A stretch of 64,000 nucleotides of DNA from Acidobacteriota bacterium (GTDB lineage: Bacteria > Acidobacteriota > Terriglobia > Terriglobales > SCQP01): positions 62,001 to 126,000 of the forward strand of contig SCQP01000014.1 in the NCBI GenBank assembly GCA_004299485.1, given 5' to 3'. Numbering within the stretch: position 1 is the first letter of the stretch; each line of letters starts with the position of its first letter. The position numbers and the translations under genes were made by a program. A model generated the notes under the pieces. The model saw only the letters and a program-made list of their open reading frames with translations. It made no database searches and was not told where the DNA came from. Positions 8,274 through 17,475 of this stretch are shown in pieces.

Positions 8274-9089
8274 GTGCTTCCCATCCTCGTTCATTTTGGC
8301 GGTTTCGTCATTCACACCTATGGCGTAATGATTGCGCTCGGCGCGGTGGCGCTGATTTACGTCGCATGGCATTGGGCCGAACGCTTCGGAATTGACCCGG
8401 AAAAGCATTTTCGGGGCGCCGTCTACCTGGCTTTGGCGGGCATCATCGGCCCGAAGCTGTTCCTGGTGATTCAGGACTTTCATTTCTACGTTCGTCAGCC
8501 CGCTGCTCTGCTCACCGTTAGTTTCTGGGAGTCGGGCGGCATTTTTTACGGCGGCATCGTGTGCGGCCTGCTGGTCCTGACGGCTTACACGTATCGCCAT
8601 AAGCTGAGCTGGTTTGGGGTCGCGGATGCGCTGGCGCCGGGCATTGCTATTGGACAGTCGATTGGCCGCCTGGGCTGCTTTTCCGCCGGCTGCTGCTGGG
8701 GCAAGCCCACCACCGGTTTCTTCGGCTATACCTTCCACAGCGCGTACGCACATGCGACTGTCGGCGTACCGCTCGGCGTTGAGCTCTACCCGACGCAACT
8801 GCTCATGGCGGCAGGCCAGCTCGTGATTTTCCTAATCCTCTGGCGTGTAGCGTCGCGCCGAACCTTTGACGGCCAAGTCGCTGCCATCTACCTGCTCTGT
8901 TACGGCGTCTTCCGTTTTCTAATTGATTTCTTACGCTACTACGTTCCCTCGGCGATGCTGTTTGGCGGTCTGCTCACCGACGCCCAGCTCACCAGCCTGT
9001 GCCTGATCGCCCTGGGTATTGGAATTTGGATCGCGCGCAGCCGCCTACCCGCCGCGCTCCCCGCGGGTGTGGCTAGTATTGCACCGTAA
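8274..9089 (+). CDS. lgt: phosphatidylglycerol-prolipoprotein diacylglyceryl transferase
   Basis: Inner-membrane enzyme that moves diacylglyceryl from phosphatidylglycerol to the lipobox cysteine of prolipoproteins, the first step of lipoprotein maturation. The 271-residue protein has about seven hydrophobic segments and the Lgt signature region IGQSIGRLGCFSAGCCWG. That is the Cys-rich variant of the GRxGNFxNGE signature of proteobacteria. The start is GTG 8274, 8 nt after the thrC stop, giving MLPILVHFGGFVIHTYGVM, with only a weak ribosome site (AAGAA). Its 3' end overlaps the 3' end of the opposing large repeat protein by 17 nt. Confidence 0.93.
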   Translation: MLPILVHFGGFVIHTYGVMIALGAVALIYVAWHWAERFGIDPEKHFRGAVYLALAGIIGPKLFLVIQDFHFYVRQPAALLTVSFWESGGIFYGGIVCGLLVLTAYTYRHKLSWFGVADALAPGIAIGQSIGRLGCFSAGCCWGKPTTGFFGYTFHSAYAHATVGVPLGVELYPTQLLMAAGQLVIFLILWRVASRRTFDGQVAAIYLLCYGVFRFLIDFLRYYVPSAMLFGGLLTDAQLTSLCLIALGIGIWIARSRLPAALPAGVASIAP

Positions 9090-12000
9090 TTTGCTGGCTT
9101 GTCGTCACCGCGGGGAACGAAGTGCCCTTCCGCGGTATTCCTGTGGCCGTAACGGTAATCGTCGCCGTCTGGTTTGAAGGAGTGGGCGGCAGGCCACCGC
9201 AGGCGGCGAGGGCAACACCGGCTACAATCATGGACCATGCCAGACGCTGCTTCCGGCTTTTCAGCAGCCTCAATCCGGTCAGCAGCGCGCCCAGCAGACC
9301 AAGTAGAACCCAAACCCAGCGCCCAGAGCCGCTGCCGCCCTCCCCAAGCCACGCGAACCCGCCGCTTTGGCTAGTCGATAGTGTGAACACTAGATTGCGT
9401 TGTACGGACGTATTGGTGCCGTCCAAGGTAACACTGTCTGACTGAGTCTTGAGGTCCGGCGTCGTGTAGAAACTGCAGGTGCGACCCATGTCTGCAGGGA
9501 TCCCGGAGCAGCTCAAGGCGACGATTCCCGCATAATTCCCTGTGGGCGTGAGTGTGAGCGTAGTGGCTATTTGCGCCACGTTAATACTTGTGGGGTTGAT
9601 CCCCATCGTAAAGCCTGCGTTCCCCGGCGCCCCTGCCACCTGCACCTGCACCGTATTCGAGGCTGCACCTGCAAAATCAGTGTTGGGGAAAAACGTTGCC
9701 TGGAGTGTATTGGTTCCGAGCGTATTCAGCACGGGGTTTACGATTGCCTGACCGCCTGTTGTAAACGCGCTGATCAGCGTCCCTGTCTGGGTCGAGGTGG
9801 TGAACAAAATGAGACCATTCGCCACCGCCGGCGTCGATGACGTCGCCGTGGCCGTAAGCGTAATGGGTACGCCCGCGGCAATCGAACTGGCCGATGCGGT
9901 CAGCACCAGCGTAACCGTAGCTTTCGTGACCGTGATGCTGCCGCTCACATAGCTGATTGCATAATTGGCATCGGCTGCTCCGGCGCATGCGGTAGCGGCA
10001 GTTGTGCCGGGTGCGGATGTCGCCGTGGCCGTGGTAGTGCAGACCGGCTGCGTGGACAGCAATTTTGCAGTATCCCCACCGACGAATCCAGTGAACAACG
10101 GTGTTACCGCCGGCGTCTCCCCATACTGCATCGTTCCGCTCGAGGCCGTAATTGTCAGCGGCGCTGGCGCCACCACCAGCGATTGCGACACCGGCGTCGC
10201 CGCGGCGTAGGTGCTATTGCCGGCCTGCATCGCCTCAACCACCACGGTGCCTGCGCCGATAACCGTGAGCGTCGAGCCGGCCACCGTCGCGGGGCCGCTG
10301 AGGATCTGAAACGTCGGCGCCAGACCGCTGGTGCTCGTCGCGCTCAGCATGATAGGCGCGGCGCCATAGCTCACCGCCGCGAGTGGACCGAAGGTGATGG
10401 TCTGCAGGCTCAATTTGGAAATCGTCAAGACGCCTGCAACGTAGCTGAAACCGTAATTCGGGTCGACCGCGCCGCTGCACGTCGTCGGGTACGTGCCTGC
10501 CGGACTGCTGCTGCTCGCCGTCGTGGCGCACGCGGGCGCAGTGGTCAGCGCGGCCGCGGTGTCTCCATTCACAAATCCTGTATACACCGGGGTAACCTTG
10601 GGGATGGCAGCTCCGAGGTTGATCGTGGCACTGGACGCGGTAATCGTCAGCGGCGCGGGCGCTACTGTCAGGCTTTGTGACACCGGCGCCGCCGCCGCGT
10701 AGGTGCTGTTCCCCGCCTGCTCGGCCTCCACGACGACGGTTCCCGCTCCGGTTACGGTCAGCGTTGTGCCCGAAACCGTTGCTGGGCCGCTCACAAGCTG
10801 AAAGGTTGGCGCCAGCCCGCTGCTGCTCGTCGCGCTCAACGTGATGGGCGCGGCTCCGTAGGTCACGCCCGCCAGCGCGCCGAACGTGATCGTCTGCGCG
10901 GTGAGATTGCTGATCGTGATCGCGCCCGGCGCGTAAGTAATCGCGTAGTTGGCGTCTACCGCCCCCGAGCACGTTGTCGGATAGGTGCCCGCAGGGCTTC
11001 CGCTTTTCGCCGTTGTGGTGCAGGTGGGCGCGGTAGTCAGCGAGGCCGCCGTATCGCCGTTAACAAAACCCGTGTAAACGGGCGTAATCGCCGGAATCGC
11101 GGCCCCTTGCGCCACCGTGGCGCTCAGACCCGTAATTTTCAGCGCCGCTGGCGTCACCGTCAGGCTCTGCTGCACCGGCGTCGCCGCCGCGTAGGTGCTG
11201 TTGCCCGCTTGCTCCGCCTCCACTACCACCGTGCCGGCGCCCGTAACCGTCAGCGTCGTGCCCGCAACCGTGGCCGGCCCGCTGACCACGCTAAACGCTG
11301 GCGCCAGTCCGCTGCTGCTGCTGGCGCTCAACGCAATGGGCGCGGCGCCGTAGCTTACGCTGGCCAGCGCACCGAACGTGATGGTCTGTACCGTCAGCTT
11401 CGTGATCGTGATCGTTCCCGATACATAGGTGAAGCTGTAATTGGCATCGACGGCGCCGTTGCACGTGGTCGGATACACTCCCGCCGGACTGCTGTTGGTG
11501 GCCGTCGTCGAACAGGTCGGCGCGGTCGTTAGCGACGCCGCCGTATCACCATTGACAAAACCTGCATACGCGGGCGTAATTTTCGGAATCGCTGTCCCGA
11601 GGGTGATGGTGGCGCTCGAAGCCGTAATCGTCAATGGCGCCGCCGTACCCGTGCCGTTGAACACTACTTTCTGGAGAGAGCCGCTCACGCCCAAATCGTC
11701 GTCGCTGAAGTTGATGTTGCCCGCGACCGCGCCTAGCACCTGCGGCGAAAACGTCACCGTCTCGCTGCAACTGCTGCCGTTCGCCACCGTCCCGGCGCTG
11801 CAGCCGCTGGCCACGAAGCCCGATCCCGGATTGCTCACCGAGGTGAAGGTCAGCGGCAGCGTGCCCAGGTTCAGGAGCGAAAACGCCGACGTACCCGTCG
11901 CGCCCAGCGCAAGGGAGCCGAAGTTGAGGGTTGGCGCAGATCTGCGGTCGATCCGCTCCATCTGTCCCGCGCTTGTGCCTTCCCAATATGCAATTCCCTT

Positions 12001-13911
12001 CGCGTCCACCGCCAATGCCTGACTATTGCTTGTGCCCGCGGTAGTCGCCGTAGTATAGCCGCTGGCCGCGCTCAGCATCGTGACCTGATTCGTGCTCTTG
12101 TCGTATATGTACAGGTTGCCAGCAGCATCCAGCGTCAACCCTGTTGGATTGGTGAGATCGCCCACGCCCAGCAGGTGCGTGGTGTACGCGCCGTTGTCGG
12201 GCACGGCCTCCAGCACTGCCTGCTGTCCCGGATCAGCGGCGAAAACGGTTCCATCGCCTGCCACCGCCAGCCCCCCTCCCTGCGGCAGCGTCGCCGTAAC
12301 TACCGTAGACTGCACGTAGTTGCCCAACACCGGCGTTTCACGGATCACTCCGGTCGTATACGCAACGTAAATCGAGCCGCCCGCGTCTACGGCAATCTGC
12401 CCTGGTGTAGCCGGTATGCCGGGGACAAGGTTCGTCTGGGTATAGCCGCCGCCGGAGGGAGTCTCTTTGTAAATATTGCTCGTGCCCGTGTCCGAGATGT
12501 ACACGTTTCCGGCACCATCTACGGCGACACCCTGTGGTGCATTGATGAACGTGCCAATCGTCGTCTGTGTATACCTGCTGCCCGATAGCTTGTCCTCATA
12601 CACGCCCGGCGCAGTACCCGTGACGGCCACAAACACGTTGCCTGTGCCATCAACGGCGGCTTCAAACGATGTGCTCAGTGTCCCGCCGATAGATGTCGCG
12701 GTGCCTGGCCCGAACGCCACTTGCGGGCCATCTCCCGTTCCGCGCACCGGGACGGAAATCTGGACAACGCCTGTGTTATCGGTGAGTTCGATGGCGCCCA
12801 GGCGGAGGCCCGCCAGTGATGGCTTAAACGACGCTGACATCGTGCATGACTGGGCGCCGAAAAAACTTCCCGTACAGGTTCCAGCAGCAGCGGTAAAATC
12901 AAGTCCTGAAACCCCGCCGGTGAGCGCGAGCGGTGTACCCATCGTCACGCCAGCCGTAAAGTAAAAGCGCAGCGTGACCGCGCTGGTTGCGGCGCCCACC
13001 GCACTCCCACCAAAATCTACTCCCAACGCCGGAAATTCCAGCACTAGATTCAGGCTGCCATCGGCGACAAAAATACTGCCTTCAGTGTCCACGTACAGAC
13101 CGAGGGGCTGTGCCAGCCCGTTGTGCGAGAAATCGGCAACCGCGGTCGCGGAGTAGGAGGTGCCTGACGGCACTTCTTTAGTCACCTGTTCGAACGAAGT
13201 ATCAATGACATACACGTCACCGGCGCCGTCGACCACCAGCGCGCCGGGTGCTGTGATCGTGGTGTCAATGTTGGTTTGCGTGTAGGTGCCGCCTGCGGCC
13301 GGCGTCAGCTTGACGACTTCGTTCAGGGCCGAGTACGAAAGATAAATGTTGCCCGACGCATCGACCCCGACGCCGTCGGTCAGATTGCCGGAAACGATCG
13401 TGCGCGCTGTGTAGGTGCTGCCGTTGGGCGTGTACTCGACCACCTGCCCCGAACCCGATGAGCTGGCCACAAACACGTCACCGTTCGCGTCCACGGCAAC
13501 GGCATTACCGTCGTAGCCGCTCGCAATCGTGCTCGCCGTATACGTACTGCCGGAAGGCGTTTCTTTAATGACCGCGTTGGCTTCGCCGATATAGACGTTG
13601 CCACTGGCGTCGACCGCCAGTCCCGCGCCGCCGCCCGCGTTCAAGGTCAGACCGCTGGCCACGACACTCTGCACCCCCGACGGCGTCTGCTGGATCACTT
13701 CGCCGTTAGCCTGATCAGCTAGGTACAGATTGCCGGAGGCGTCCCGCGCCACGGCCACCGGCACGGCGCCGGTTTTCTGGAACACGACCACACCTCCAAA
13801 ATTGACCACGGGGGAAGTCGCGCAAGCTCTTGCGGGAGTCAGGCCAATGCCAATCGCAACACTCACAAAGGCCCAAAAGAAAGCTGCCGGCAGACACCGT
13901 GCGTAAAACAT
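9073..13911 (-). CDS. giant secreted NHL/MBG/Ig-repeat protein
   Basis: A 1612-residue surface or exported protein. A signal peptide is followed by beta-propeller repeats of NHL/SBBP type (VAVARDASGNLYLADQ and similar, two blocks about 45-290 and 395-660). Between and after these are choice-of-anchor/ASPM-like segments with GSxFxxxxCxG patterns. Then come MBG/Ig modules (about 780-1350), a Big-type Ig domain, and a C-terminal hydrophobic pair around 1515-1560 (WVLLGLLGALLTGL, then a second helix ending ACGG) with a short tail. Proteins like this are common in Acidobacteria; adhesion or scaffold roles are guesses. No catalytic motif was seen. The gene is alone on its strand here, and no strong ribosome site precedes ATG 13911. 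Confidence 0.85.
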   Translation of the reverse strand: MFYARCLPAAFFWAFVSVAIGIGLTPARACATSPVVNFGGVVVFQKTGAVPVAVARDASGNLYLADQANGEVIQQTPSGVQSVVASGLTLNAGGGAGLAVDASGNVYIGEANAVIKETPSGSTYTASTIASGYDGNAVAVDANGDVFVASSSGSGQVVEYTPNGSTYTARTIVSGNLTDGVGVDASGNIYLSYSALNEVVKLTPAAGGTYTQTNIDTTITAPGALVVDGAGDVYVIDTSFEQVTKEVPSGTSYSATAVADFSHNGLAQPLGLYVDTEGSIFVADGSLNLVLEFPALGVDFGGSAVGAATSAVTLRFYFTAGVTMGTPLALTGGVSGLDFTAAAGTCTGSFFGAQSCTMSASFKPSLAGLRLGAIELTDNTGVVQISVPVRGTGDGPQVAFGPGTATSIGGTLSTSFEAAVDGTGNVFVAVTGTAPGVYEDKLSGSRYTQTTIGTFINAPQGVAVDGAGNVYISDTGTSNIYKETPSGGGYTQTNLVPGIPATPGQIAVDAGGSIYVAYTTGVIRETPVLGNYVQSTVVTATLPQGGGLAVAGDGTVFAADPGQQAVLEAVPDNGAYTTHLLGVGDLTNPTGLTLDAAGNLYIYDKSTNQVTMLSAASGYTTATTAGTSNSQALAVDAKGIAYWEGTSAGQMERIDRRSAPTLNFGSLALGATGTSAFSLLNLGTLPLTFTSVSNPGSGFVASGCSAGTVANGSSCSETVTFSPQVLGAVAGNINFSDDDLGVSGSLQKVVFNGTGTAAPLTITASSATITLGTAIPKITPAYAGFVNGDTAASLTTAPTCSTTATNSSPAGVYPTTCNGAVDANYSFTYVSGTITITKLTVQTITFGALASVSYGAAPIALSASSSSGLAPAFSVVSGPATVAGTTLTVTGAGTVVVEAEQAGNSTYAAATPVQQSLTVTPAALKITGLSATVAQGAAIPAITPVYTGFVNGDTAASLTTAPTCTTTAKSGSPAGTYPTTCSGAVDANYAITYAPGAITISNLTAQTITFGALAGVTYGAAPITLSATSSSGLAPTFQLVSGPATVSGTTLTVTGAGTVVVEAEQAGNSTYAAAAPVSQSLTVAPAPLTITASSATINLGAAIPKVTPVYTGFVNGDTAAALTTAPACATTASSSSPAGTYPTTCSGAVDPNYGFSYVAGVLTISKLSLQTITFGPLAAVSYGAAPIMLSATSTSGLAPTFQILSGPATVAGSTLTVIGAGTVVVEAMQAGNSTYAAATPVSQSLVVAPAPLTITASSGTMQYGETPAVTPLFTGFVGGDTAKLLSTQPVCTTTATATSAPGTTAATACAGAADANYAISYVSGSITVTKATVTLVLTASASSIAAGVPITLTATATSSTPAVANGLILFTTSTQTGTLISAFTTGGQAIVNPVLNTLGTNTLQATFFPNTDFAGAASNTVQVQVAGAPGNAGFTMGINPTSINVAQIATTLTLTPTGNYAGIVALSCSGIPADMGRTCSFYTTPDLKTQSDSVTLDGTNTSVQRNLVFTLSTSQSGGFAWLGEGGSGSGRWVWVLLGLLGALLTGLRLLKSRKQRLAWSMIVAGVALAACGGLPPTPSNQTATITVTATGIPRKGTSFPAVTTSQQITVQY
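10148..11623 (-). repeat. three tandem 492-bp units inside the repeat-protein gene
   Basis: The landmark GTAAT at the MBG module boundary recurs at 10148, 10640, 11132 and 11624 on the plus strand, which is exactly 492 bp (164 codons) each time. Each unit encodes an MBG-like segment (TPVYTGFVNGDTAASLTTAP) plus an Ig-like segment (VVVEAEQAGNSTYAAA). The units are diverged at the nucleotide level but identical in length, so they come from in-frame duplication. A fourth, partial MBG copy follows downstream in the protein. Confidence 0.85.
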
Positions 13912-13991
13912 GAAACTAGGAGTCTACTGTCTGGTCTCTCTCGGAGTCAAGTCTTCCTGATGTCGTTCGTGGCTGGCTCCCTGAAATTGGA

Positions 13992-14470
13992 TTAAAACGT
14001 TTGGTACTGCACCGTGATCTGATGCGTAACCGTCTCGTCCACAGGACCAGAATTCGGCGCTACCACCGCGGTGGCCGTTACCGTGACGCTTGCGGTCTTT
14101 TTTGTCCCAACCGGCATGGGCGGTGGATTGTAACCACAGACAACGAGTGCGGCGCCGGCAATCACCATCGGCTATGCCAACCGCTGCTTGCGCTGCGCCA
14201 GCAGCCACCAGCCGGTCAGCAGCATGACCAGCAGATCCAGCAATATCCACGCCCAGGACCAGCGGTTGCCGCTGCCCTTGCCGGACCACGGCAACGCGCC
14301 GCTCTGGGGCAAAGGGCTGCCAAAATAAATCAGCCGCTGTAGCAGGGTTCACGTCGAGGGCTTGATCGTCATCGTGAAACCCTGGCCGAAGGTCGTCACG
14401 CTTACGGGAACAACATTGGATCCCGATCCGGCAAAATCTGCGTTGGGGACAAAGGTTGCTTGGAGATTAA
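13992..14470 (-). pseudogene. decayed 3' fragment of a second NHL/MBG-type protein gene
   Basis: Read on the minus strand, this region matches the C-terminus of the adjacent 1612-residue protein. NLQATFVPNADFAGSGSN matches TLQATFFPNTDFAGAASN, and RWSWAWILLDLLVMLLTG matches RWVWVLLGLLGALLTGL. The end THQITVQYQTF matches SQQITVQY. It is broken: a TGA interrupts after TIKPST, a TAG follows QRKQRLA, and about 70 residues between the two blocks are missing compared with the intact protein. No start region is present. It is best read as the relic of a tandem paralog. The remaining 14471-14629 holds nothing I recognise. Confidence 0.75.
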
Positions 14471-14629
14471 ATTCGCAACCGGGGGCTTGCTACTGCCGGC
14501 GTTGCACTCAGACCGGCAACAAACGCAGCTCTCAGGGCGACCCGCATGTTCCCCAGAGAGATGCGCGGCGACACATAAAGCCGAGAGTGTATCCGCGACC
14601 GGTGCCCCCGTCAAATGGATCCGCGCAAG

Positions 14630-16000
14630 CTAAAATTTCGTCACTTCGGTGAAGTTGAAGCCCCGCACCTTGAGTGCGGGCACGACCATATCAAACGATT
14701 CCTCGCCGCTGGCGCGCACCGAGGGGCTCATCGCTTCAATCGAATTGAGCAATTCGATCATGTTCTGGTTGAAGCGGAAATTGCGCACGCCGTGCGCCAG
14801 CTTGCCGTTCTCGATCAGGAAGGTTCCGTCGCGGGTCATGCCGGTCAGAATCTTCTGGTACGGATCGACTTCTCGGATGTACCACAGCCGTGTGACCAGA
14901 ATGCCGCGCTCGGTCTCGCCGATCATGCGCTCGACTGGAACGTCTCCGCCGGCGAATACCACATTCAGCGGAAACTCTCCGTAGGGGTTCGGCAGCGGCA
15001 AGCCATGGCCGGTTGGTGCGGGTGCTGGATCTTCTGGATGCCGCCGCTTCCATTCCGCCGCCGACTGGCGCGAGTAAACCAGGTTGCGCACCCAGCCGTT
15101 CTCCACTAACACCACGCGCTGCCGTGGCACGCCTTCGCCATCAAACGGCGCGCCGGTCTGCAGCGGATCCCGGCAATTATCCGTGATGGTCACGTTGTCG
15201 CCGAACAGTTTTTGGCCCATCCGGCCGCTTAAGAAGCTGCTTTGCTCGAGAATTTGCCGTGCGCTGAAATCCCACATCACAAAGCCGAGCAAATCCAATA
15301 CCGCCGCCGGCTCGAGAATTACCGTGTAGCGGCCAGCGGGAACTTCCGTCGGGTTCACGCTCGCCAGTGCCTTCGCGGCCGCGATGCGCGCGCCGGCGAC
15401 CGGATCGAGATCGCTCCAGCGCACCGAGCCGCCTTTCGCCCAGCCGCTGCTCAAGCCTCGCAGCATCGTCACGGAAAACTGCGCGCCGGTGGAACGATAG
15501 AAATCCTCAACGCCGTTGGTGTTGACGATGGCCGTGGCATCGTGCTGGCTCGAGCAAATGCCCGCCGCGGTTAGGCCCTCTTTACGCGCCACCTCGACCA
15601 TGCCGGCTACGGCATCGGCACGCTGTGCGGGCGTGAGTGCCGCCGTCGCATCGTCCCATCGGCTTACCGGCTCGATCGCCGCCGGCGCCGCCATCGGCAG
15701 CAACTCCGCATCCTGCGCCTGCGACCGCGTCAGGCTCAGTGTGCGGGCTACCAGGTCGGCGATGCCGGTGGCGTCGTTTCGGTGCGACGTGGCGCGTGCC
15801 GTGCGGCCTTCGATCTGCGCCCGCAGCGACAGCGTCAGGCTGGCATCCGCCATGTGTTGATGAATGGCGTTGTTGGCGAAGCGCGTCAGCTCCGAACTTG
15901 ACTCTTCCAGCAGCAGCTCCAGCGCCGTACCCGTCGGTGCGGCCTTCTGCGCCTGTTGCAGCAGCTCGCGGGCATACTCGGGCTTCAGACGCAAGCTCAT
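14630..16000 (-). CDS. tldE: TldE/PmbA-type partner of metalloprotease TldD
   Basis: A 456-residue TldD/PmbA-family protein without the HExxxH zinc motif, as expected for the non-catalytic TldE (PmbA) subunit. With TldD it forms a protease known to process peptide antibiotics and the CcdA antitoxin in enterobacteria; the natural substrate here is unknown. The start is ATG 16000, which overlaps the tldD stop (ATGA). The open frame continues upstream, but that part is tldD sequence in another frame. The N-terminal region (MSLRLKPEYARELLQQA) and the C-terminal PALKVRGFNFTEVTKF fit the family. Confidence 0.88.
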   Translation of the reverse strand: MSLRLKPEYARELLQQAQKAAPTGTALELLLEESSSELTRFANNAIHQHMADASLTLSLRAQIEGRTARATSHRNDATGIADLVARTLSLTRSQAQDAELLPMAAPAAIEPVSRWDDATAALTPAQRADAVAGMVEVARKEGLTAAGICSSQHDATAIVNTNGVEDFYRSTGAQFSVTMLRGLSSGWAKGGSVRWSDLDPVAGARIAAAKALASVNPTEVPAGRYTVILEPAAVLDLLGFVMWDFSARQILEQSSFLSGRMGQKLFGDNVTITDNCRDPLQTGAPFDGEGVPRQRVVLVENGWVRNLVYSRQSAAEWKRRHPEDPAPAPTGHGLPLPNPYGEFPLNVVFAGGDVPVERMIGETERGILVTRLWYIREVDPYQKILTGMTRDGTFLIENGKLAHGVRNFRFNQNMIELLNSIEAMSPSVRASGEESFDMVVPALKVRGFNFTEVTKF

Positions 16001-17463
16001 TTCTGGTATGCCGTCCCGATCTTGATATTGCGGAAGCGCGCCGGCGCAGCCCCGTGCCCGGTGCCCATGGTCTGCTGTGGCTGGCCCTTGCCGCAATTGG
16101 GCGTGCCCCACAGCGTCCAGTGTTCGCGCGAACAGATGGCGTCCATTGAATTCCAGAATTCCGTGGTTATGCCCGAATAGCTCGGGTTTTTGAGCATCCG
16201 CACCTTTTTACCGTGCTTGATCTCCCATCCGATTTCGGTCCCGAACTGAAAGTTGTAGCGCTTGTCGTCAATCGACCAGCTCCGGTTCGTCTCCATGTAA
16301 AAGCCGGAATCGGTATCGGCGATTAACTCCTCCGGGCTTAACGGCCTCGGCCCCGGTTCAATGCTGATGTTGGTCATCCGGATCAGCGGCAGCCGGTTGA
16401 CGGCTTCCGCCCGCATGCAACCATTCGAACGCGGCTGGCCGATCTGCGCCGCAGTCTCGCGGCTGGTGATATAGCCGGTAAACTCGCCGGCCGTAATAAT
16501 ATTCGTCCGCTGTGCGGCCACGCCTTCATCATCAAACGCGAATGTCCCCAGGCCGGGCCCATGTTCCAGCCGCGCATCGGCCACCACGTTGACCACAGGC
16601 GAGCCGTAGCGCAGCTTGCCGAGCTGATCGAGCGTCAAAAAGCTCATGCCCGCAAAGTTGGCTTCTGTGCCCAGAACACGGTCCAGCTCAATCGGATGCC
16701 CGATTGACTCATGCACCTGCAAGCCAAGCTGCGAGCTGTCCAGAATCAGTGTGCCCACCGCCTGCGGGCACTGTTTGGCCTTATGCAGGGCGACCGCTTC
16801 CTCGCCCACGCGCTGCGCGTTTTCCAGTAGCTTCAGCTCCTGAATGAGTTCGTACCCCTTGAGCTGATATTGCCCACCAAACGAGTTCGGGTACGACCGC
16901 TTTTGAATCTCGCCCTCCGCAAACGCGAGCGCCGTGTACCCCGCCCCGCTGAGCACACGCGTTTGCTCGATACGCGAGCCTTCGCTCGACAGAAACAACT
17001 GCTTCTGCCGGATGAAGTTCATCTGTGCTTCGGCCAGCGTCACGCCCTTCACGGCGCGCAGTTCCTTGTCAATGGCCAGCAGCAGCGCGAGGTTTTCGTC
17101 CACGCTAACCGCAAACGGATCACGCCGGCAAGGTGCGATCCAAGTGGCCTGGTGTGCCGGTTCCGGCGCCAGCCGCACTTCTGCCTGCTTGACCCGTGCC
17201 GAAGCCCGCGCAATCGCCAGGGCCCGCTCGGCGGTTGCGATCACAGCCTCGCGCGAGCAGTCGTCGCTGGCCGCGAAGCCCCAGGCGCCATGGAGCAGTA
17301 CCCGGACGCCGATGGCCTGCGCTTCGCTGTCGGCCGCATGGCCGAGCTTGCCGTTTTTGGTGATCAGACTGCGATGCCGCTGCTCGCCCACCCGCGCATC
17401 GGCGTAGCTGGCTCCCCCGCTGACTACGGCGTCCAGTGCCAGTTGGCCAATCTCATCCATCAC
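15997..17463 (-). CDS. tldD: metalloprotease TldD
   Basis: Zinc metallopeptidase of the U62/TldD family, 488 residues. The zinc motif HESIGHPIELDRVLG (HExxxH) is present, and the C-terminal Cys of TPNCGKGQPQQ is in the place of the third zinc ligand known for TldD. It is coupled to tldE by a 4-nt overlap. The start is GTG 17463 immediately followed by ATG 17460; no Shine-Dalgarno sequence is visible. TAAATT lies exactly 6 nt before the GTG, and its first three bases are the stop codon of metK. A leaderless transcript from inside the metK end is therefore possible, besides read-through from metK. Confidence 0.92.
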   Translation of the reverse strand: MMDEIGQLALDAVVSGGASYADARVGEQRHRSLITKNGKLGHAADSEAQAIGVRVLLHGAWGFAASDDCSREAVIATAERALAIARASARVKQAEVRLAPEPAHQATWIAPCRRDPFAVSVDENLALLLAIDKELRAVKGVTLAEAQMNFIRQKQLFLSSEGSRIEQTRVLSGAGYTALAFAEGEIQKRSYPNSFGGQYQLKGYELIQELKLLENAQRVGEEAVALHKAKQCPQAVGTLILDSSQLGLQVHESIGHPIELDRVLGTEANFAGMSFLTLDQLGKLRYGSPVVNVVADARLEHGPGLGTFAFDDEGVAAQRTNIITAGEFTGYITSRETAAQIGQPRSNGCMRAEAVNRLPLIRMTNISIEPGPRPLSPEELIADTDSGFYMETNRSWSIDDKRYNFQFGTEIGWEIKHGKKVRMLKNPSYSGITTEFWNSMDAICSREHWTLWGTPNCGKGQPQQTMGTGHGAAPARFRNIKIGTAYQK

Positions 17464-17469
17464 TTGAAC

Positions 17470-17475
17470 AATTTA
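17470..17475 (-). promoter_or_regulatory. candidate -10 hexamer for tldD (TAAATT, overlaps metK stop)
   Basis: TAAATT reads on the minus strand from 17475 to 17470; GTTCAA (6 nt) separates it from GTG 17463. The TAA is the metK stop codon. The same arrangement occurs at vapB2 near 55639. There is no recognisable -35. If active, transcription would begin at or next to the GTG. Confidence 0.35.

Noticed and set aside
10148-11623. Regular repeats considered as a CRISPR-like or satellite array
   Set aside because: The 492-bp units are in-frame protein modules with no short direct repeats and spacers.
13924-14352. A 142-codon minus-strand open frame as an independent gene
   Set aside because: It is in a different frame from the sequence that matches the neighbouring protein's C-terminus; the region is better explained as a pseudogene.
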